A stretch of 64,000 nt of DNA, from positions 434,001-498,000 of the forward strand of contig CANGYQ010000001.1 in assembly GCA_947458745.1 (NCBI GenBank), written 5' to 3'. Source of the DNA: Bryobacteraceae bacterium (GTDB taxonomy: Bacteria > Acidobacteriota > Terriglobia > Bryobacterales > Bryobacteraceae). The notes under the pieces are model-generated. The model saw nothing but the letters and a program-made list of their open reading frames with translations. It was not told where the DNA came from and ran no database searches. A program made the translations under genes and the position numbers. This document shows, one piece after another, positions 42,626 to 52,386 of the stretch (positions are counted from its first letter, which is position 1; the number at the start of each line of letters is the position of its first letter).

Positions 42626-45562
42626 TCATCGCCCAAGCCCTGGCACCGGCTGAACCAGGGTGGCTTGACTACTCTCTTCGATCACCCGCCGTAGCGATGC
42701 CCGGCTGACGGGTTTGGTGATGTGAAAATCCATCCCGGCCCGGAAGCACTCGGCCCGGTCCTCCGCGAAGGCCCCGGCCGTCAGGGCCACGATGGGGATG
42801 CGCCGGCCTGAACCGGACTCCAACTGGCGGATCTCCTGAGTTGCTTCCAGGCCCGAGAGCACCGGCATCTGCACATCCATCAGGATGAGATCAAAGCTCT
42901 CGGCCTGATACGCCTCCACCGCCGCCCGGCCATCATTGACCGCAATCACGGTGTGGCCCTCGCGGCTCAGTAGCCCCAGCACCACTTTGCGATTGACGGC
43001 GGTGTCTTCGGCGAGCAGGATCCGCTGGGGCAGGCATCGTGGCGCGCTCGGCTCGGCACCGGCGGCCGGTGCCGGCTCCACCACTTGAACTGTCACCATC
43101 GATTCCAACGCCCGGCGCAGGTCCCCCGGCGACAGCGGTTTCAGCAGCCGGTGCCGCAACCCCAACCCGGCTAACCGGGCCGACCCGGAATCCGCCCCCG
43201 ATGGCGGTGCCAACATCAACACCGACCGCCCGGGGTCAAGCGTCGTGGGCCACTGGTTCAGCAAGGCAGCCGTATCCGCATCCGGCAACCGGGCGTCCAG
43301 CACCACCAGCTCCAGCCGCTGGCCCAAAGCCTCCGCATGGCGCAGCGCCTCCTCGCCTGTCTGAGCCAGGAAGGGACGCATCCCCAGAGCCGCAACCATC
43401 CTTTCGAGCACTCGCAAATGCGCGGGACTGTCGTCCACCAGCAACACCGCCTTGCCCGCCAGCGGCGAGGTCAGCACCGCCGGCAACGCGGGCCTAGCGT
43501 CGGCGGGAACGGCCAGCGGCAACGAGAAGAAGAACACGCTGCCTTGGCCTTCCTTGCTGTGCACCACAATCTGTCCGCCCATCACCCGCACCAGTTGATG
43601 GCAGATCGACAAGCCCAGCCCGGTGCCGCCATAACGCCGGGTAGTGGAGCCATCGGCCTGGCGGAACGGCTCAAAGATCAGGGCCAGCTTGTCGGCCGCA
43701 ATCCCAATGCCGGAATCCCGCACGGAGAACCTCAGCGTGGCGGAGCCGTCTTCATAGGCCTGCAGCTCCACCTCCAGCTCCACCTCGCCTTGCGCCGTAA
43801 ACTTGTTCGCATTGCCCAGCAGATTCAGCAGCACCTGCCGCAAGCGCACCGAATCACCCAACACCACCTGGGGCACCGCCGGGCCGACGCCGGCAATCAG
43901 TTCCAGGCCCTGGCGGTCCGCGATCAACGAGAGTGTTCGCGCCGTCTGAAAGACCACGTCATGCAGATCAAACGGTTCATGTTCGACGTCCAGCCGGCCC
44001 GCCTCCACCTTGGAGAAGTCCAGGATGTCGTTCAGCAGTGTCAGCAGCCCGGCCGCCGAGCCTTGGAGCGTTTCGGCGCAATCCCGCTGCGCGGCATCCA
44101 GCTGGGTGGCCAGCAGCACCTCGGCCATCCCCAGCACGCCATTCATCGGCGTCCGGATCTCATGGCTCATGTTGGCCAGAAACTCGCTCTTCAGGCGAGC
44201 CGACTCTTCGGCGTGCTCTTTGGCCTGCACCAGTTCCGCCGTGCGGCTGGCGACGGTGGCCTCCAGCTGATCGCTGTTTTTCTGTAGCGCCCGGTCGCGA
44301 TGCTCAATCTCGCTCAGCATCTCGTTGAAGCAACCAACCAGCCGTGAAACCTCCGCGCCGGACTCCGTTTGAGCGCGCACGGTGTAGTCATGTTGCTCCT
44401 TGATGCGGCTGGCTGTCTCCGCCAATCGCTGCAGCGGGCTGGCGATCAACCGCTGAAAGTAGAAGCCGATCAGGCCCGCCACCATCACCGACAGCAGCAA
44501 CACCACACCCGATACCGCCAGAAACCGGAGAGCCACATCGGCCATCGGCTCCAGGTCCGCGCGAATCTCCACCATGCCCAACGCCCGGCCTCGCGCCAGC
44601 ACCGGCCGCGTGACGATCACTTGTCCGCTGGCGGTAAATTCCACGCCCTCCCGGCACGCACCAACGGCTTCCGTTCCGGCCTGCACTCCGGCGGCGGCAT
44701 CGCGGTTGAACTGCGCAAACAGCTGGCCGGTCTGATTGCAGATCCGGGCGGAGCGGATCCGGGCATCTTCCTTCAGCGCCTGCAGCGCTTCCGCGGCGTT
44801 GACGTGCAGGAAGGTGTAACTGCCCGCCAAACGCAACCGGCGCGCGGCCTCGAAACGGACGGCGGATTCAAAGCCGGCGGAACCAACCTGCAAGCCGTTG
44901 GAGTAGCTCAGCGGCGCCAAAAGATAGTGCCCGCCCGCCCCGTATTGCAATCGCGGTGTGCCGGTCACCAGTTGCGCGGCACCGTTGGTCCGGGAATAGA
45001 ACACCGTCGAATCAAACATCCAGCGCTTTCGCCACTGCCACCGGTGGCCCAGATCCGCCGCGTTGCCCAGCTCATTGCGCAAGCTGGGTAAACCATCCGT
45101 CTGTACCGCTACCGGCAGGCCACCCGGCCCCGGCTGCACCGACAACAGTAAGTTGAGACCCAGTTCACCCCGAGATGGCGTCCGCACGGCGTGCGACACC
45201 GCGGCCCACAGGGTTTGTTTCTTCGAGGGCGTGTAGAGCAGCCGCGCTGTGGGCTGGACGGACCAGCCGGTGAAGCTATTCCGCTCCAGACGGACGCCCC
45301 CGGTCAAGGCCAGGCGCTCCGGACGCAACGTCACCTCATCCTGCAAGGTGAAATGGACCAGTCCGTATTGCCGGGTGCTCTCTCCGAAACTGAACCCGCT
45401 TGAGACCCACGTCTGGTCCCAGATGGACCGCGCCCCAGCACCCACCACCAGTTCGTGACGGCTCCCCAGGGGGCGGCGATGCTGTAGATCGGCGTCCAGC
45501 GTCCGGACCGTGTAATTGATCAAGCCGGATTCCCGGCCGTAGTGATCAAAGTACGACTGCAC
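42626..45562 (-). CDS. Chimeric frame: TonB-receptor barrel fragment fused to CHASE8-like hybrid histidine kinase
   Basis: One 978-codon frame with two unrelated halves. Residues 1-254 are barrel strands of a TonB receptor ([42 protein letters not shown]). From about 256 the frame reads as a CHASE8-like periplasmic domain ([29 protein letters not shown]) missing its first membrane helix, then one helix (345-368), HAMP, HisKA with His467 ([15 protein letters not shown]), HATPase, a receiver with VVLDARLPD and a second with [13 protein letters not shown]. The junction (about 44795-44805) joins two adjacent genes by deletion. A kinase with no leading helix would probably misassemble, so function is doubtful. 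The upstream receptor half is decayed (see next entry). Confidence 0.75.
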   Translation of the reverse strand: MQSYFDHYGRESGLINYTVRTLDADLQHRRPLGSRHELVVGAGARSIWDQTWVSSGFSFGESTRQYGLVHFTLQDEVTLRPERLALTGGVRLERNSFTGWSVQPTARLLYTPSKKQTLWAAVSHAVRTPSRGELGLNLLLSVQPGPGGLPVAVQTDGLPSLRNELGNAADLGHRWQWRKRWMFDSTVFYSRTNGAAQLVTGTPRLQYGAGGHYLLAPLSYSNGLQVGSAGFESAVRFEAARRLRLAGSYTFLHVNAAEALQALKEDARIRSARICNQTGQLFAQFNRDAAAGVQAGTEAVGACREGVEFTASGQVIVTRPVLARGRALGMVEIRADLEPMADVALRFLAVSGVVLLLSVMVAGLIGFYFQRLIASPLQRLAETASRIKEQHDYTVRAQTESGAEVSRLVGCFNEMLSEIEHRDRALQKNSDQLEATVASRTAELVQAKEHAEESARLKSEFLANMSHEIRTPMNGVLGMAEVLLATQLDAAQRDCAETLQGSAAGLLTLLNDILDFSKVEAGRLDVEHEPFDLHDVVFQTARTLSLIADRQGLELIAGVGPAVPQVVLGDSVRLRQVLLNLLGNANKFTAQGEVELEVELQAYEDGSATLRFSVRDSGIGIAADKLALIFEPFRQADGSTTRRYGGTGLGLSICHQLVRVMGGQIVVHSKEGQGSVFFFSLPLAVPADARPALPAVLTSPLAGKAVLLVDDSPAHLRVLERMVAALGMRPFLAQTGEEALRHAEALGQRLELVVLDARLPDADTAALLNQWPTTLDPGRSVLMLAPPSGADSGSARLAGLGLRHRLLKPLSPGDLRRALESMVTVQVVEPAPAAGAEPSAPRCLPQRILLAEDTAVNRKVVLGLLSREGHTVIAVNDGRAAVEAYQAESFDLILMDVQMPVLSGLEATQEIRQLESGSGRRIPIVALTAGAFAEDRAECFRAGMDFHITKPVSRASLRRVIEESSQATLVQPVPGLGR

Positions 45563-46473
45563 CGACGTGGTCCCGCCGCTTGCGGTGCGTCCGCTCCCAA
45601 CGGGACATCACGTTGGCGCCGGTCATCTCCCCCCCCGGTCGATGCTCACTTCGCTATACGGAGGCTTAAACGAAGCCAGATGGTTGGCCGTCTTGGTGCC
45701 GCTGCGGTAGATATCTCCCTGCACCGTCAGACTGTCGGAATCCGTGGGCGTTCAGTCCCCACGGAAACCGCCTTGCAGAAAGCTCCACCGGGCCGTCCCC
45801 AGCGACGCAACTTCGCTGGCGTCACCCACCCGCAGCGTGTGCTGCGCATATGTGCGGTAGAAGCCGTGGCGACCGGCAGCTGCCCCGTGCCGGATCCGGG
45901 TCAACGCCTGGTCCTGCGTGCCGCTGCCCACCGTCACTTGCGTCCCCTGCGTCCGCTGGGAGGTCTTGGTGATGATGTTGACGACGCCTTCACCGCATTG
46001 GCTCCCCACATCGCCGCCCCCGGACCGCGCATCACCTCGATACGGTCCACATCTTCGATCATGGCGTCCTGGCTGTCCCAATGCACCCCCCCAAAGATCG
46101 GGCTGTACACTGTCCTGCCGTCAATCATCACCAGCAGCTTGTTGGCGAAGCCGCCGTTGAAGCCGCGCGCACTCACGGCCCAGGTGGTCAGGCTCATCCG
46201 AGCCACATTCATGCCCGGGACAAGCCGCAGCGCCTCCGGGATGCTGGTGACGCCAAAGCGCCGCAACTCCTCCTGCGTGATGACGTAAACCGCTCCGGCC
46301 GTGCGCGCCAAGCTGTCTTCCTTGCGCTTTACGGAGGTGACTGGCGTGGCCAGCAGCTGTTCCAGGTCAAGCGCCCGCAAAGTGGCCGGATCTTGCCCCC
46401 CTGTCCCGGCGGGTGAATCCGAAGCCAGCATCGATAAAGCGACTAGCGCAGACGGCCCAAGCATTATCGACAC
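44800..46473 (-). pseudogene. Decayed TonB-dependent receptor
   Basis: The N-terminus (46473 down) is a normal plug: leader, SVKRKEDSLARTAGAVYVITQ, RLVPGMNVARMS, VLVMIDGR-like LVMIDGRTVYSP and VEVMRGPGAAMWGANAV. At about 45989 a one-base loss shifts the frame; the next frame continues with VVNIITKTSQRTQGTQVTVG. An in-frame TGA at 45752-45754 (where TGG is expected) interrupts GGFRGDWTP. A run of eight G at about 45629-45636 and another shift near 45592 break the barrel again before it continues into the chimeric frame. With at least four lesions and no barrel end, this is a pseudogene. Confidence 0.85.
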
Positions 46474-46627
46474 TTATCGGGTCGCTTACCGTATGCGTGA
46501 ATCGTATCCGCGCGGCCCTGCCGGCGCTGACCGGCCGCCGGAAACTAACCTTTTGAATCAACCCGCAACAAACGGATGGGAGTATCTGCGCGGAACCTTC
46601 ATGCTGGATCCAGAGAAACGAGGCATC

Positions 46628-47728
46628 ATGAGAAATATCACCGACACTCAGCAGCCGGATCCAGAGCACTTTTGGCAAGCCTTAGAGCGGCGCGACCCGT
46701 CGTTTGATGGCCAGTTCTTCTTCGGCGTCATCACCACCGGCGTCTACTGCCGGCCCTCCTGTGCTTGCCGCCGTCCCTTGCGAAAGAACGTCCGCTTCTT
46801 TCAGTACGCAGCGGAGGCGGAACGGGCGGGATTCCGGCCGTGCCTTCGTTGCCGCCCCTTGGCGGCCATCGGGCAGGACCCGGATACCGACCGCATCCGG
46901 CAAGCATCGGAATTTATCCGCGCCCACGCCCAAGAGCCGCTCACGCTGGCCGAGATGGCCCAGCAGGCTTCGCTCAGCCGATTCCACTTTCAGCGAACCT
47001 TTAAGGCCGTGATGGGCGTCACCCCGCGCCAGTTCGCGGAAGCCTGCCGGCTGGATGTCCTGAAGACGGAACTCCGCCAGCAACGCTCCGTCACGGATGC
47101 GATCTTTGAGGCGGGGTTCGGATCGTTGAGCCGGGTTTATGAAAAGGTGGACACGCGCCTTGGAATGACACCCGTTGAGTACCGCTCCGGCGGCAAGCAT
47201 GTGCCCATCTCCTATGTGGCCGTCAGTTCCGCCCTGGGCCGGATGATGATCGGCGCGACGGACCGGGGGCTCTGCTTTGTGCAGTTTGCCGAAACCGATG
47301 AAGAACTGCTGGCTCAATTGCGCCTGGAATATCCCCAAGCCCTTCTCCAGCCCATGGTAGAGCCTTACCCGGACCAGTTTGCGGCTTGGATGCACGCGCT
47401 GGAGCAGCATGTCCGCGGACAACAACCCCGGCTGGAACTGCCGCTCGACCTGCGGGCCACGGCTTTCCAGATGCAGGTCTGGCAGTACCTGCAATCAATC
47501 CCTTATGGCAGTGTGCAGTCTTACGCCGAGGTCGCCCAGGCACTAAGGCAACCCACCGCCGCCCGAGCCGTGGCCCGCGCGTGTGCCACCAATCGCGTCG
47601 CCTTAGTGATTCCCTGCCACCGCGTCATCCGTGGCACCGGCGAGATGGCCGGGTACCGTTGGGGTGTGGAGCGGAAGCGGGTGCTGCTCGATCAGGAACG
47701 TGCCGTGTCTCGGAACGCCGGCCGCTGA
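46628..47728 (+). CDS. ada: Ada: bifunctional DNA repair methyltransferase and regulator
   Basis: A 366-residue protein with the full Ada layout. The N-terminal zinc domain has Cys41 and Cys45 (VYCRPSCACRRP) and Cys72 and Cys75 (PCLRC), equivalent to the Cys38/42/69/72 site that accepts methyl from phosphotriesters. An AraC-type HTH pair follows (LTLAEMAQQASLSRFHFQRTF), then the O6-methylguanine methyltransferase with the acceptor Cys330 in VIPCHRVI. It repairs alkylated DNA and activates its own regulon after Cys methylation. I start at ATG 46628, which has GAGG just upstream; an in-frame ATG at 46601 is possible. Intact, despite lying beside decayed genes. Confidence 0.93.
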   Translation: MRNITDTQQPDPEHFWQALERRDPSFDGQFFFGVITTGVYCRPSCACRRPLRKNVRFFQYAAEAERAGFRPCLRCRPLAAIGQDPDTDRIRQASEFIRAHAQEPLTLAEMAQQASLSRFHFQRTFKAVMGVTPRQFAEACRLDVLKTELRQQRSVTDAIFEAGFGSLSRVYEKVDTRLGMTPVEYRSGGKHVPISYVAVSSALGRMMIGATDRGLCFVQFAETDEELLAQLRLEYPQALLQPMVEPYPDQFAAWMHALEQHVRGQQPRLELPLDLRATAFQMQVWQYLQSIPYGSVQSYAEVAQALRQPTAARAVARACATNRVALVIPCHRVIRGTGEMAGYRWGVERKRVLLDQERAVSRNAGR

Positions 47729-47775
47729 CGGCAACAGTGTCCGAAGCCCACTCGGAGAGGCCGCGCAAAGCCTGG

Positions 47776-48084
47776 CTACGCCTTGAAGCGGCGGCGGCTG
47801 ACCGCCACCAGACTCAACAGTCCGCCCGCGCTCAACACCCAGGCGCTCGGCTCGGGAACAACGCCTGGATTGACCGGCGGCGGTTCCACATACTGCTTCA
47901 TCATAAACGTGCCCGTGGGCTGATCGAAGCTAATCCAGAGCGGGAAGGCCGTTGGGTCAGAATAATCGGGCGCAGGGGAAATGCCGATCACCGAGAACTC
48001 CGAAACGGGGCTCGAGAAAAGGTACTTGCTGCCGCCGGCAAACTGCCCCAACGACTTGTGATTCGTGACGGCACCCGCGCCCCC
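47776..48084 (-). pseudogene. PEP-CTERM protein remnant (C-terminal part)
   Basis: The reverse strand keeps the last 103 codons of a PEP-CTERM protein: GQFAGGSKYLFSSPVSEF, PLWISFDQPTGTFM, and the sorting tail VVPEPSAWVLSAGGLLSLV then SRRRFKA. An in-frame TAA at 48085-48087 precedes it, and no signal peptide is found. Translation from an internal TTG is conceivable but would not give an exported protein, so I read it as a relic. Confidence 0.7.
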
Positions 48085-48324
48085 TTAGCCATTCGCCAGA
48101 CCATGGATGTCCGCGTGGCGCAAACGAATCTGGCGTTTTTGTCTTTGTCTTTCCAGGCCGCGCGTGTGTCGGACTACGCTTTCGGCAGCCGTCCGCCCGG
48201 GCCGGGACAATCCGCTAACGGACCAATCCCGATTGAGCAGATGCAGCTGAATCCGCCGAATCTCGGGCGGGATCATCACCACATTCGCAGGGTCGACGGC
48301 ACCACCGGAAATGTCACCTCTTAA
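48085..48324. other. Unassigned degraded stretch
   Basis: About 240 bases between two gene remnants. Neither strand shows a convincing gene: one minus frame is open but its composition is Arg/His/Gln-rich and does not look like the PEP-CTERM protein. Probably decayed coding sequence or a deletion scar. Confidence 0.5.
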
Positions 48325-48790
48325 GCGAACCCCAGCAACATACCGGGATTCGCGGATGGCCCGGTGGCGACGGCACGGTTCTCCACCCCTCGCGGCCTGG
48401 CCTACGATGCCGCCCGGCAGTTGCTGTTTTTGGCGGACATGGGCAATAGCCGCATCCGTCAAATCAGCATGGCCACCGGCATCGTCAGCACGGTTGCGGG
48501 TAACGGGCCTATAACTACACGGGTGACGGCGGCCCGGCGGTCTTCGCCAGCTTGAATTTGCCCCATTCGGTGGCGGTGGACGCGGCGGGCAACCTATACA
48601 TCAGCGAAGGCAACCACCGTATCCGCAAAGTGGACGTGAGCGGTAAGATCACCACCATCAGTTCCGTATCGGGTGCCACCTTCTCGGGTCTCTATGGCGG
48701 TGATGGCGGCGCGGCGACGAGTGCCAATCTCTTCTGGCCGCGCGCCATCACGGCTGATCCATCGGGCGTCTTTGTTCGTGGCCGCGTTCT
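48325..48790 (+). pseudogene. NHL-repeat protein remnant with frameshift
   Basis: The first frame reads NIPGFADGPVATARFSTPRG and LAYDAARQLLFLADMGNSRI, a typical NHL blade, and starts right after an in-frame TAA. Near 48510 the frame shifts by one and continues as NLPHSVAVDAAGNLYISEG, NHRIRKVDVSGKITTI and YGGDGGAATSANLFWPR, another NHL blade. After PSGVFV the pattern fades. This is a piece of a longer NHL propeller of the type common in Solibacter-like genomes. It borders the eCIS promoter. Confidence 0.75.
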
Positions 48791-48914
48791 GCAATTGTGC
48801 CCGGGCGGCGGTCCGGTCTCCCCCGGGGGCCTTGTTTCATTTGGCGGCCAGCCCATCGTGGATTGCGATAAATCCCGTCCGACACTGCCGCGTGTACAAC
48901 CCGAAACAAAGTGA

Positions 48915-48942
48915 TTGACATCCGTCTTCATTTCCTTATACT
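48915..48942 (+). promoter_or_regulatory. Near-consensus sigma-70-type promoter of the eCIS operon
   Basis: TTGACA (48915-48920), a 16-base spacer and TATACT (48937-48942) match the vegetative promoter consensus except for one base. It lies about 100 bases before the first eCIS gene and points the same way. The region from here to the start codon is AT-richer than the surrounding DNA. Confidence 0.75.
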
Positions 48943-48979
48943 TGAAGAGGATTTGAAAAGAAGACAGAGGCTAAGTAGT

Positions 48980-48998
48980 AACAATCGTGCAGATTGTT
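48980..48998 (+). promoter_or_regulatory. Palindrome in the eCIS leader
   Basis: A 7-5-7 inverted repeat (aacaatc-gtgca-gattgtt) lies about 35-50 bases downstream of the promoter and 46 bases before the GTG start. It could be an operator or a small hairpin in the mRNA leader. No matched regulator is known. Confidence 0.45.
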
Positions 48999-49044
48999 GC
49001 TCACCCCAAAGCCCGATAGTCGGTTTGTAGGACGGAGGGTACGC

Positions 49045-49644
49045 GTGGCGGGATACGCGGCAATCGGTGCGGTCGGTCGAAGCATTGAGCGGCTGATCCG
49101 GCTATGGTTTGAACGCGAGGATCCTGTTCCGGTAGCCGGAACAACCACTCGGGTTCACTTAGCCACCACCGACGACTTTGCTCCCGCCAATTTCCCCACC
49201 CGTGTCGGCACCCCAGCGTTAACCGTTTTCCTTTACCGGGTTGACTTCAACCATGCGATGCGGGCTGCGTGGTCGGCCACCGGTAGCCAGACTGGCCGCG
49301 CCGTGTTGCCGCTGGACCTGCATTTTCTGTTAACCGCCTGGGCGGACAACGCCGAATTTGAACACCGCATCCTCGGTCGCGCGATGCAGTGCATTGAAGC
49401 GCACCCCGTTCTGTCCGGTCCGCTGCTGCATGAATCAGGCGGCTGGGCCCCGCACGAGAATGTCCAGGTAGTCGCCGACGAGATCACCACGGAGGCCGTC
49501 ATGCGGACCTTCGATTCGCTGCCCACTGATTACCGGCTGAGCGTTCCCTATATGGCCCGCGTCGCCCGCATCGAGGCGGCGGAACCGCTGGCTGGCCCGG
49601 TGACCACTGTCCTGCTGGGCGCAACGCCGGAGGCGACACCGTGA
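49045..49644 (+). CDS. DUF4255 protein, eCIS tail terminator (Pvc16/Afp16-like)
   Basis: A 199-residue protein of the DUF4255 / Pvc16 N-terminal family, which caps and sets the end of the contractile tube. Visible marks are AGYAAIGAVGRSIERLIR, TPALTVFLYRVDFNHAMR, LDLHFLLTAWADNAEFEHRI and LGRAMQCIEAHPVLSG. I start at GTG 49045 because GGAGGG lies 6 bases upstream; the longer TTG frame adds an odd leader. It is the first gene after the promoter, and its stop overlaps the next start (GTGA at 49641-49644). Confidence 0.88.
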   Translation: MAGYAAIGAVGRSIERLIRLWFEREDPVPVAGTTTRVHLATTDDFAPANFPTRVGTPALTVFLYRVDFNHAMRAAWSATGSQTGRAVLPLDLHFLLTAWADNAEFEHRILGRAMQCIEAHPVLSGPLLHESGGWAPHENVQVVADEITTEAVMRTFDSLPTDYRLSVPYMARVARIEAAEPLAGPVTTVLLGATPEATP

Positions 49645-50447
49645 CCACCATTGACAGCCGTTACGTGGTCAGCCGCCACCAGTTAGCCATCGGCATTGAG
49701 CCGGTGGATGCGGTCCGGGGCCAGCGCTTTCTGCAACCCTTGCAATTGACCGATGACCGGGCGCCGCTGGGAGGTGTGCAGATACCCGTGGACCGGCATG
49801 GGTCCGGGTTGCACGCCCTGCGATATCAGTTGGGCGTCGCGCCGCCGGCGTTTAGTGTACGTGTATTTGACGGAGCCGAATCTCTCTATGCGCCGTCTCA
49901 GGATCGCCGCCGTTGTGTGCCGCGCCGCTTCACTGTCCCGTTGCGGACGGTCGCGCAGGCCGATCTGAACCGGGCGGGAGATCGGGTGCGCCGCCTCAGC
50001 CTGTTCCCCGGTGCCGCCTACGAAACCACGGAGGCCATCACGGGCTTGCGCGGCACTGTTACGCGCGGGGGTGCTCCTTTCCGCTGGTGCCGGGTCGAAG
50101 CCCGGCGCGGAACAACGGTTGTGGGTCGGGCCCACGGCGATGATCGCGGTGAGTTCCTCTTGCTGCTCGACTCCCGCTCGGCGGGCGTGGGCGATCTGGT
50201 GGAGCCTTTTGTCTTCAGCGTCCGTATCTTTGGCTTGGCGGCACCGCCGGTGCCGGTTTCCCCTGACCGGCCTTCCATTGACCCTCTGTGGGATTTGCCG
50301 CTTGAGGTGCTGCCCACTTTTGGCTTACCGGATACGGTTTCCACCGGCGAAGCCCTGCCCACCGGATATAGCGAATTGTTAGCCCGGAATGTTGAGTTCC
50401 AGTTCGGTCGGCTTCGTGGAAACGAGCCGGTCTTTGCCGTCCCCTAA
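49641..50447 (+). CDS. eCIS-associated accessory protein with beta-sandwich domain
   Basis: A 268-residue protein not in the PVC/Afp core set. Residues about 128-175 look like a carboxypeptidase-regulatory-type beta-sandwich (ITGLRGTVTRGGAPFRWCRV; RAHGDDRGEFLLLL). The rest is beta-rich: LGGVQIPVDRHGSGLHALRY at the front and LDSRSAGVGDLVEPFVFSVR near the end. No signal peptide or membrane segment. Its GTG start overlaps the DUF4255 stop, so it is probably made with the cap; it may decorate the tail or bind a terminal baseplate protein. Function unknown. Confidence 0.6.
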   Translation: MTTIDSRYVVSRHQLAIGIEPVDAVRGQRFLQPLQLTDDRAPLGGVQIPVDRHGSGLHALRYQLGVAPPAFSVRVFDGAESLYAPSQDRRRCVPRRFTVPLRTVAQADLNRAGDRVRRLSLFPGAAYETTEAITGLRGTVTRGGAPFRWCRVEARRGTTVVGRAHGDDRGEFLLLLDSRSAGVGDLVEPFVFSVRIFGLAAPPVPVSPDRPSIDPLWDLPLEVLPTFGLPDTVSTGEALPTGYSELLARNVEFQFGRLRGNEPVFAVP

Positions 50448-50523
50448 ACCCGATGAGACGAACCAGTTTTCAATTCGTGTCACGGCTCCCGATATTTGAA
50501 ACGCGGCCATAGGAGAAATTTGA

Positions 50524-52344
50524 ATGCCCGAGTACCTTGCTCCCGGCGTCTATGTTGAAGAAGTCAGCTTTCGGTCGAAGTCGATCGAAGGGGTCCCGAC
50601 CAGTACCACCGGCTTTGCCGGGGTCACCCGCTTCGGGCCGGTTCAGTATCCCGGTGGACCCGCCACCAGTGAGCCCCGGCTGGTCACCAGCTTCACGGAG
50701 TTCGAGCGGATCTACGGCGGCTTGGAGACCATCCGGGTCGGGGCGGATGCCCTCACGCTGGAAGAGCGTCCCGGCTATGTCGCCCACGCGGCGCGTGCCT
50801 TTTTTGAGAACGGCGGCAAGCGGCTTTACATCTCCCGCGTCTTTTCGCCGCGGGGCGTCGCTCCCGCGCTGAACTATGGCGTGGCCACGCGGGCCGTTCC
50901 CGTCGGCGCCGTTGGCACGGCTACCTGGAATGCCCGCTGGCCGGGCGCGATGGGCAACGTCGAAGTCACAACCGTCGTGGTGCGCTCGCGCAACCTGGGC
51001 CGGGCACGCCCGGGTAGCGTCATCGAGATCCTACCTGCCGGCGTCAAGAAGGTTGGCAATGATCCGGTGGATCTCACGCAACTGGCCATCGTCGGGCTGG
51101 ACGCGGGTGGCAATCAGGTCTATACTCGCCTGGGCGTCGTGGTGGCCCCGGCCGCTGGCGAGACGGTCAGCCTGATTGAACTGCAGGTTCAGGTCCGCGT
51201 GGACGCTGAGCGGGTAGATGTTTACGACGAACTCTCCCCCAGCTTTGCCCAGAAGCGCTTCATTGGCCGCATCCTGCAGCGCAATGATCCGGAAGATGAA
51301 AACGCCACGGTGTGGTTGGCGTGGGATCCCACGGTGATCGCCGACAATTTCCTGGAAGCACGCCTGGTGGCGGCGTTGCAGAGCAACCCCAGCCCTCGCC
51401 TGGCGGGTGGACATGACGGCCAGATGCCTCAGCCCGATGATCTGGCCGGCAAGGCGGCCGATCCGGACATCACCACGGTCAAGGCTACGGGACTGGAAGC
51501 CCTGGGTGAGATCGATGACATCGCTATTGTCGCCCTGCCCGATTCCGGCACCTATGACGACAAGACGCTGTGTGAAGTGGCCACCGGCAAATTGATCAGT
51601 CATGCGGAGACGCTACGTTACCGCATCGCCGTGCTGGATGCGCCCTTCCAGAGTTCGATGAACGAGATCCGCGATTTCCGCGGCAAGTTCGACAGCAAGT
51701 ACGCCGCTCTCTATCACCCCTGGATCGAGATTCTCGATCCTACCGAGCGCGCCGCTCAAGGCGCTCCCCCGCGCCGCTTGATGCTGCCGCCGTCCGGGTT
51801 CGTCTGCGGCATCTATGCCCGGTCGGACATCGAGCGCGGTGTTCACAAGGCCCCGGCCAATGAGGTGGTGCGCGGCCTGACCCGGTTTGAAGCCAACATC
51901 AACAAGCCGCGGCAGGATGTGCTGAATCCGGAAGGCATCAATGCCTTGCGCTTCTTTGAAGGGCGGGGCAGCCGCGTGTGGGGTGCCCGCACCATCAGCT
52001 CCGATCCGGAATGGAAGTACGTCAACGTCCGGCGCCTGTTCATCTACATTGAGCATTCGCTCGACAAGGGCTCCCAGTGGGCGGTCTTTGAACCCAACAA
52101 CCGGCGCCTGTGGGACAACATCCGGCAGACCGTCGAGGACTTTCTGCTGGTGCTGTGGCGTGACGGCGCTTTGATGGGCGACAAGCCGGAAGACGCCTTC
52201 TTTGTCCGCTGCGACCGCACCACGATGACCCAGAATGACCTCGACAACGGTCGCATGATCTGCCTGGTGGGGGTGGCTCCCACCAAGCCCGCGGAGTTTG
52301 TCATCTTCCGGATCGGCCAGTGGACCGGCGACCGGAAGGGTTAA
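50524..52344 (+). CDS. Contractile tail sheath protein 1
   Basis: A 606-residue sheath protein. It starts with the classic MPEYLAPGVYVEEVSFRSKS and has a TTGFAGVTRFGPV segment. The C-terminal sheath domain is complete: YHPWIEILDP, then NVRRLFIYIEHSLDKGSQWA, FEPNNRRLWDNIRQTVEDF and LVGVAPTKPAEFVIFRIGQW. Sheath contraction drives the tube through a target membrane. It is paired with the tube gene 42 bases downstream (AGGAGAAAG upstream of it). A second, distinct sheath follows, as in PVC/Afp, where different sheath types occupy different positions. Confidence 0.95.
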   Translation: MPEYLAPGVYVEEVSFRSKSIEGVPTSTTGFAGVTRFGPVQYPGGPATSEPRLVTSFTEFERIYGGLETIRVGADALTLEERPGYVAHAARAFFENGGKRLYISRVFSPRGVAPALNYGVATRAVPVGAVGTATWNARWPGAMGNVEVTTVVVRSRNLGRARPGSVIEILPAGVKKVGNDPVDLTQLAIVGLDAGGNQVYTRLGVVVAPAAGETVSLIELQVQVRVDAERVDVYDELSPSFAQKRFIGRILQRNDPEDENATVWLAWDPTVIADNFLEARLVAALQSNPSPRLAGGHDGQMPQPDDLAGKAADPDITTVKATGLEALGEIDDIAIVALPDSGTYDDKTLCEVATGKLISHAETLRYRIAVLDAPFQSSMNEIRDFRGKFDSKYAALYHPWIEILDPTERAAQGAPPRRLMLPPSGFVCGIYARSDIERGVHKAPANEVVRGLTRFEANINKPRQDVLNPEGINALRFFEGRGSRVWGARTISSDPEWKYVNVRRLFIYIEHSLDKGSQWAVFEPNNRRLWDNIRQTVEDFLLVLWRDGALMGDKPEDAFFVRCDRTTMTQNDLDNGRMICLVGVAPTKPAEFVIFRIGQWTGDRKG

Positions 52345-52386
52345 CCGTTTCCCAGAGTTCCCTAAGTATCGAGGAGAAAGAGCAAC

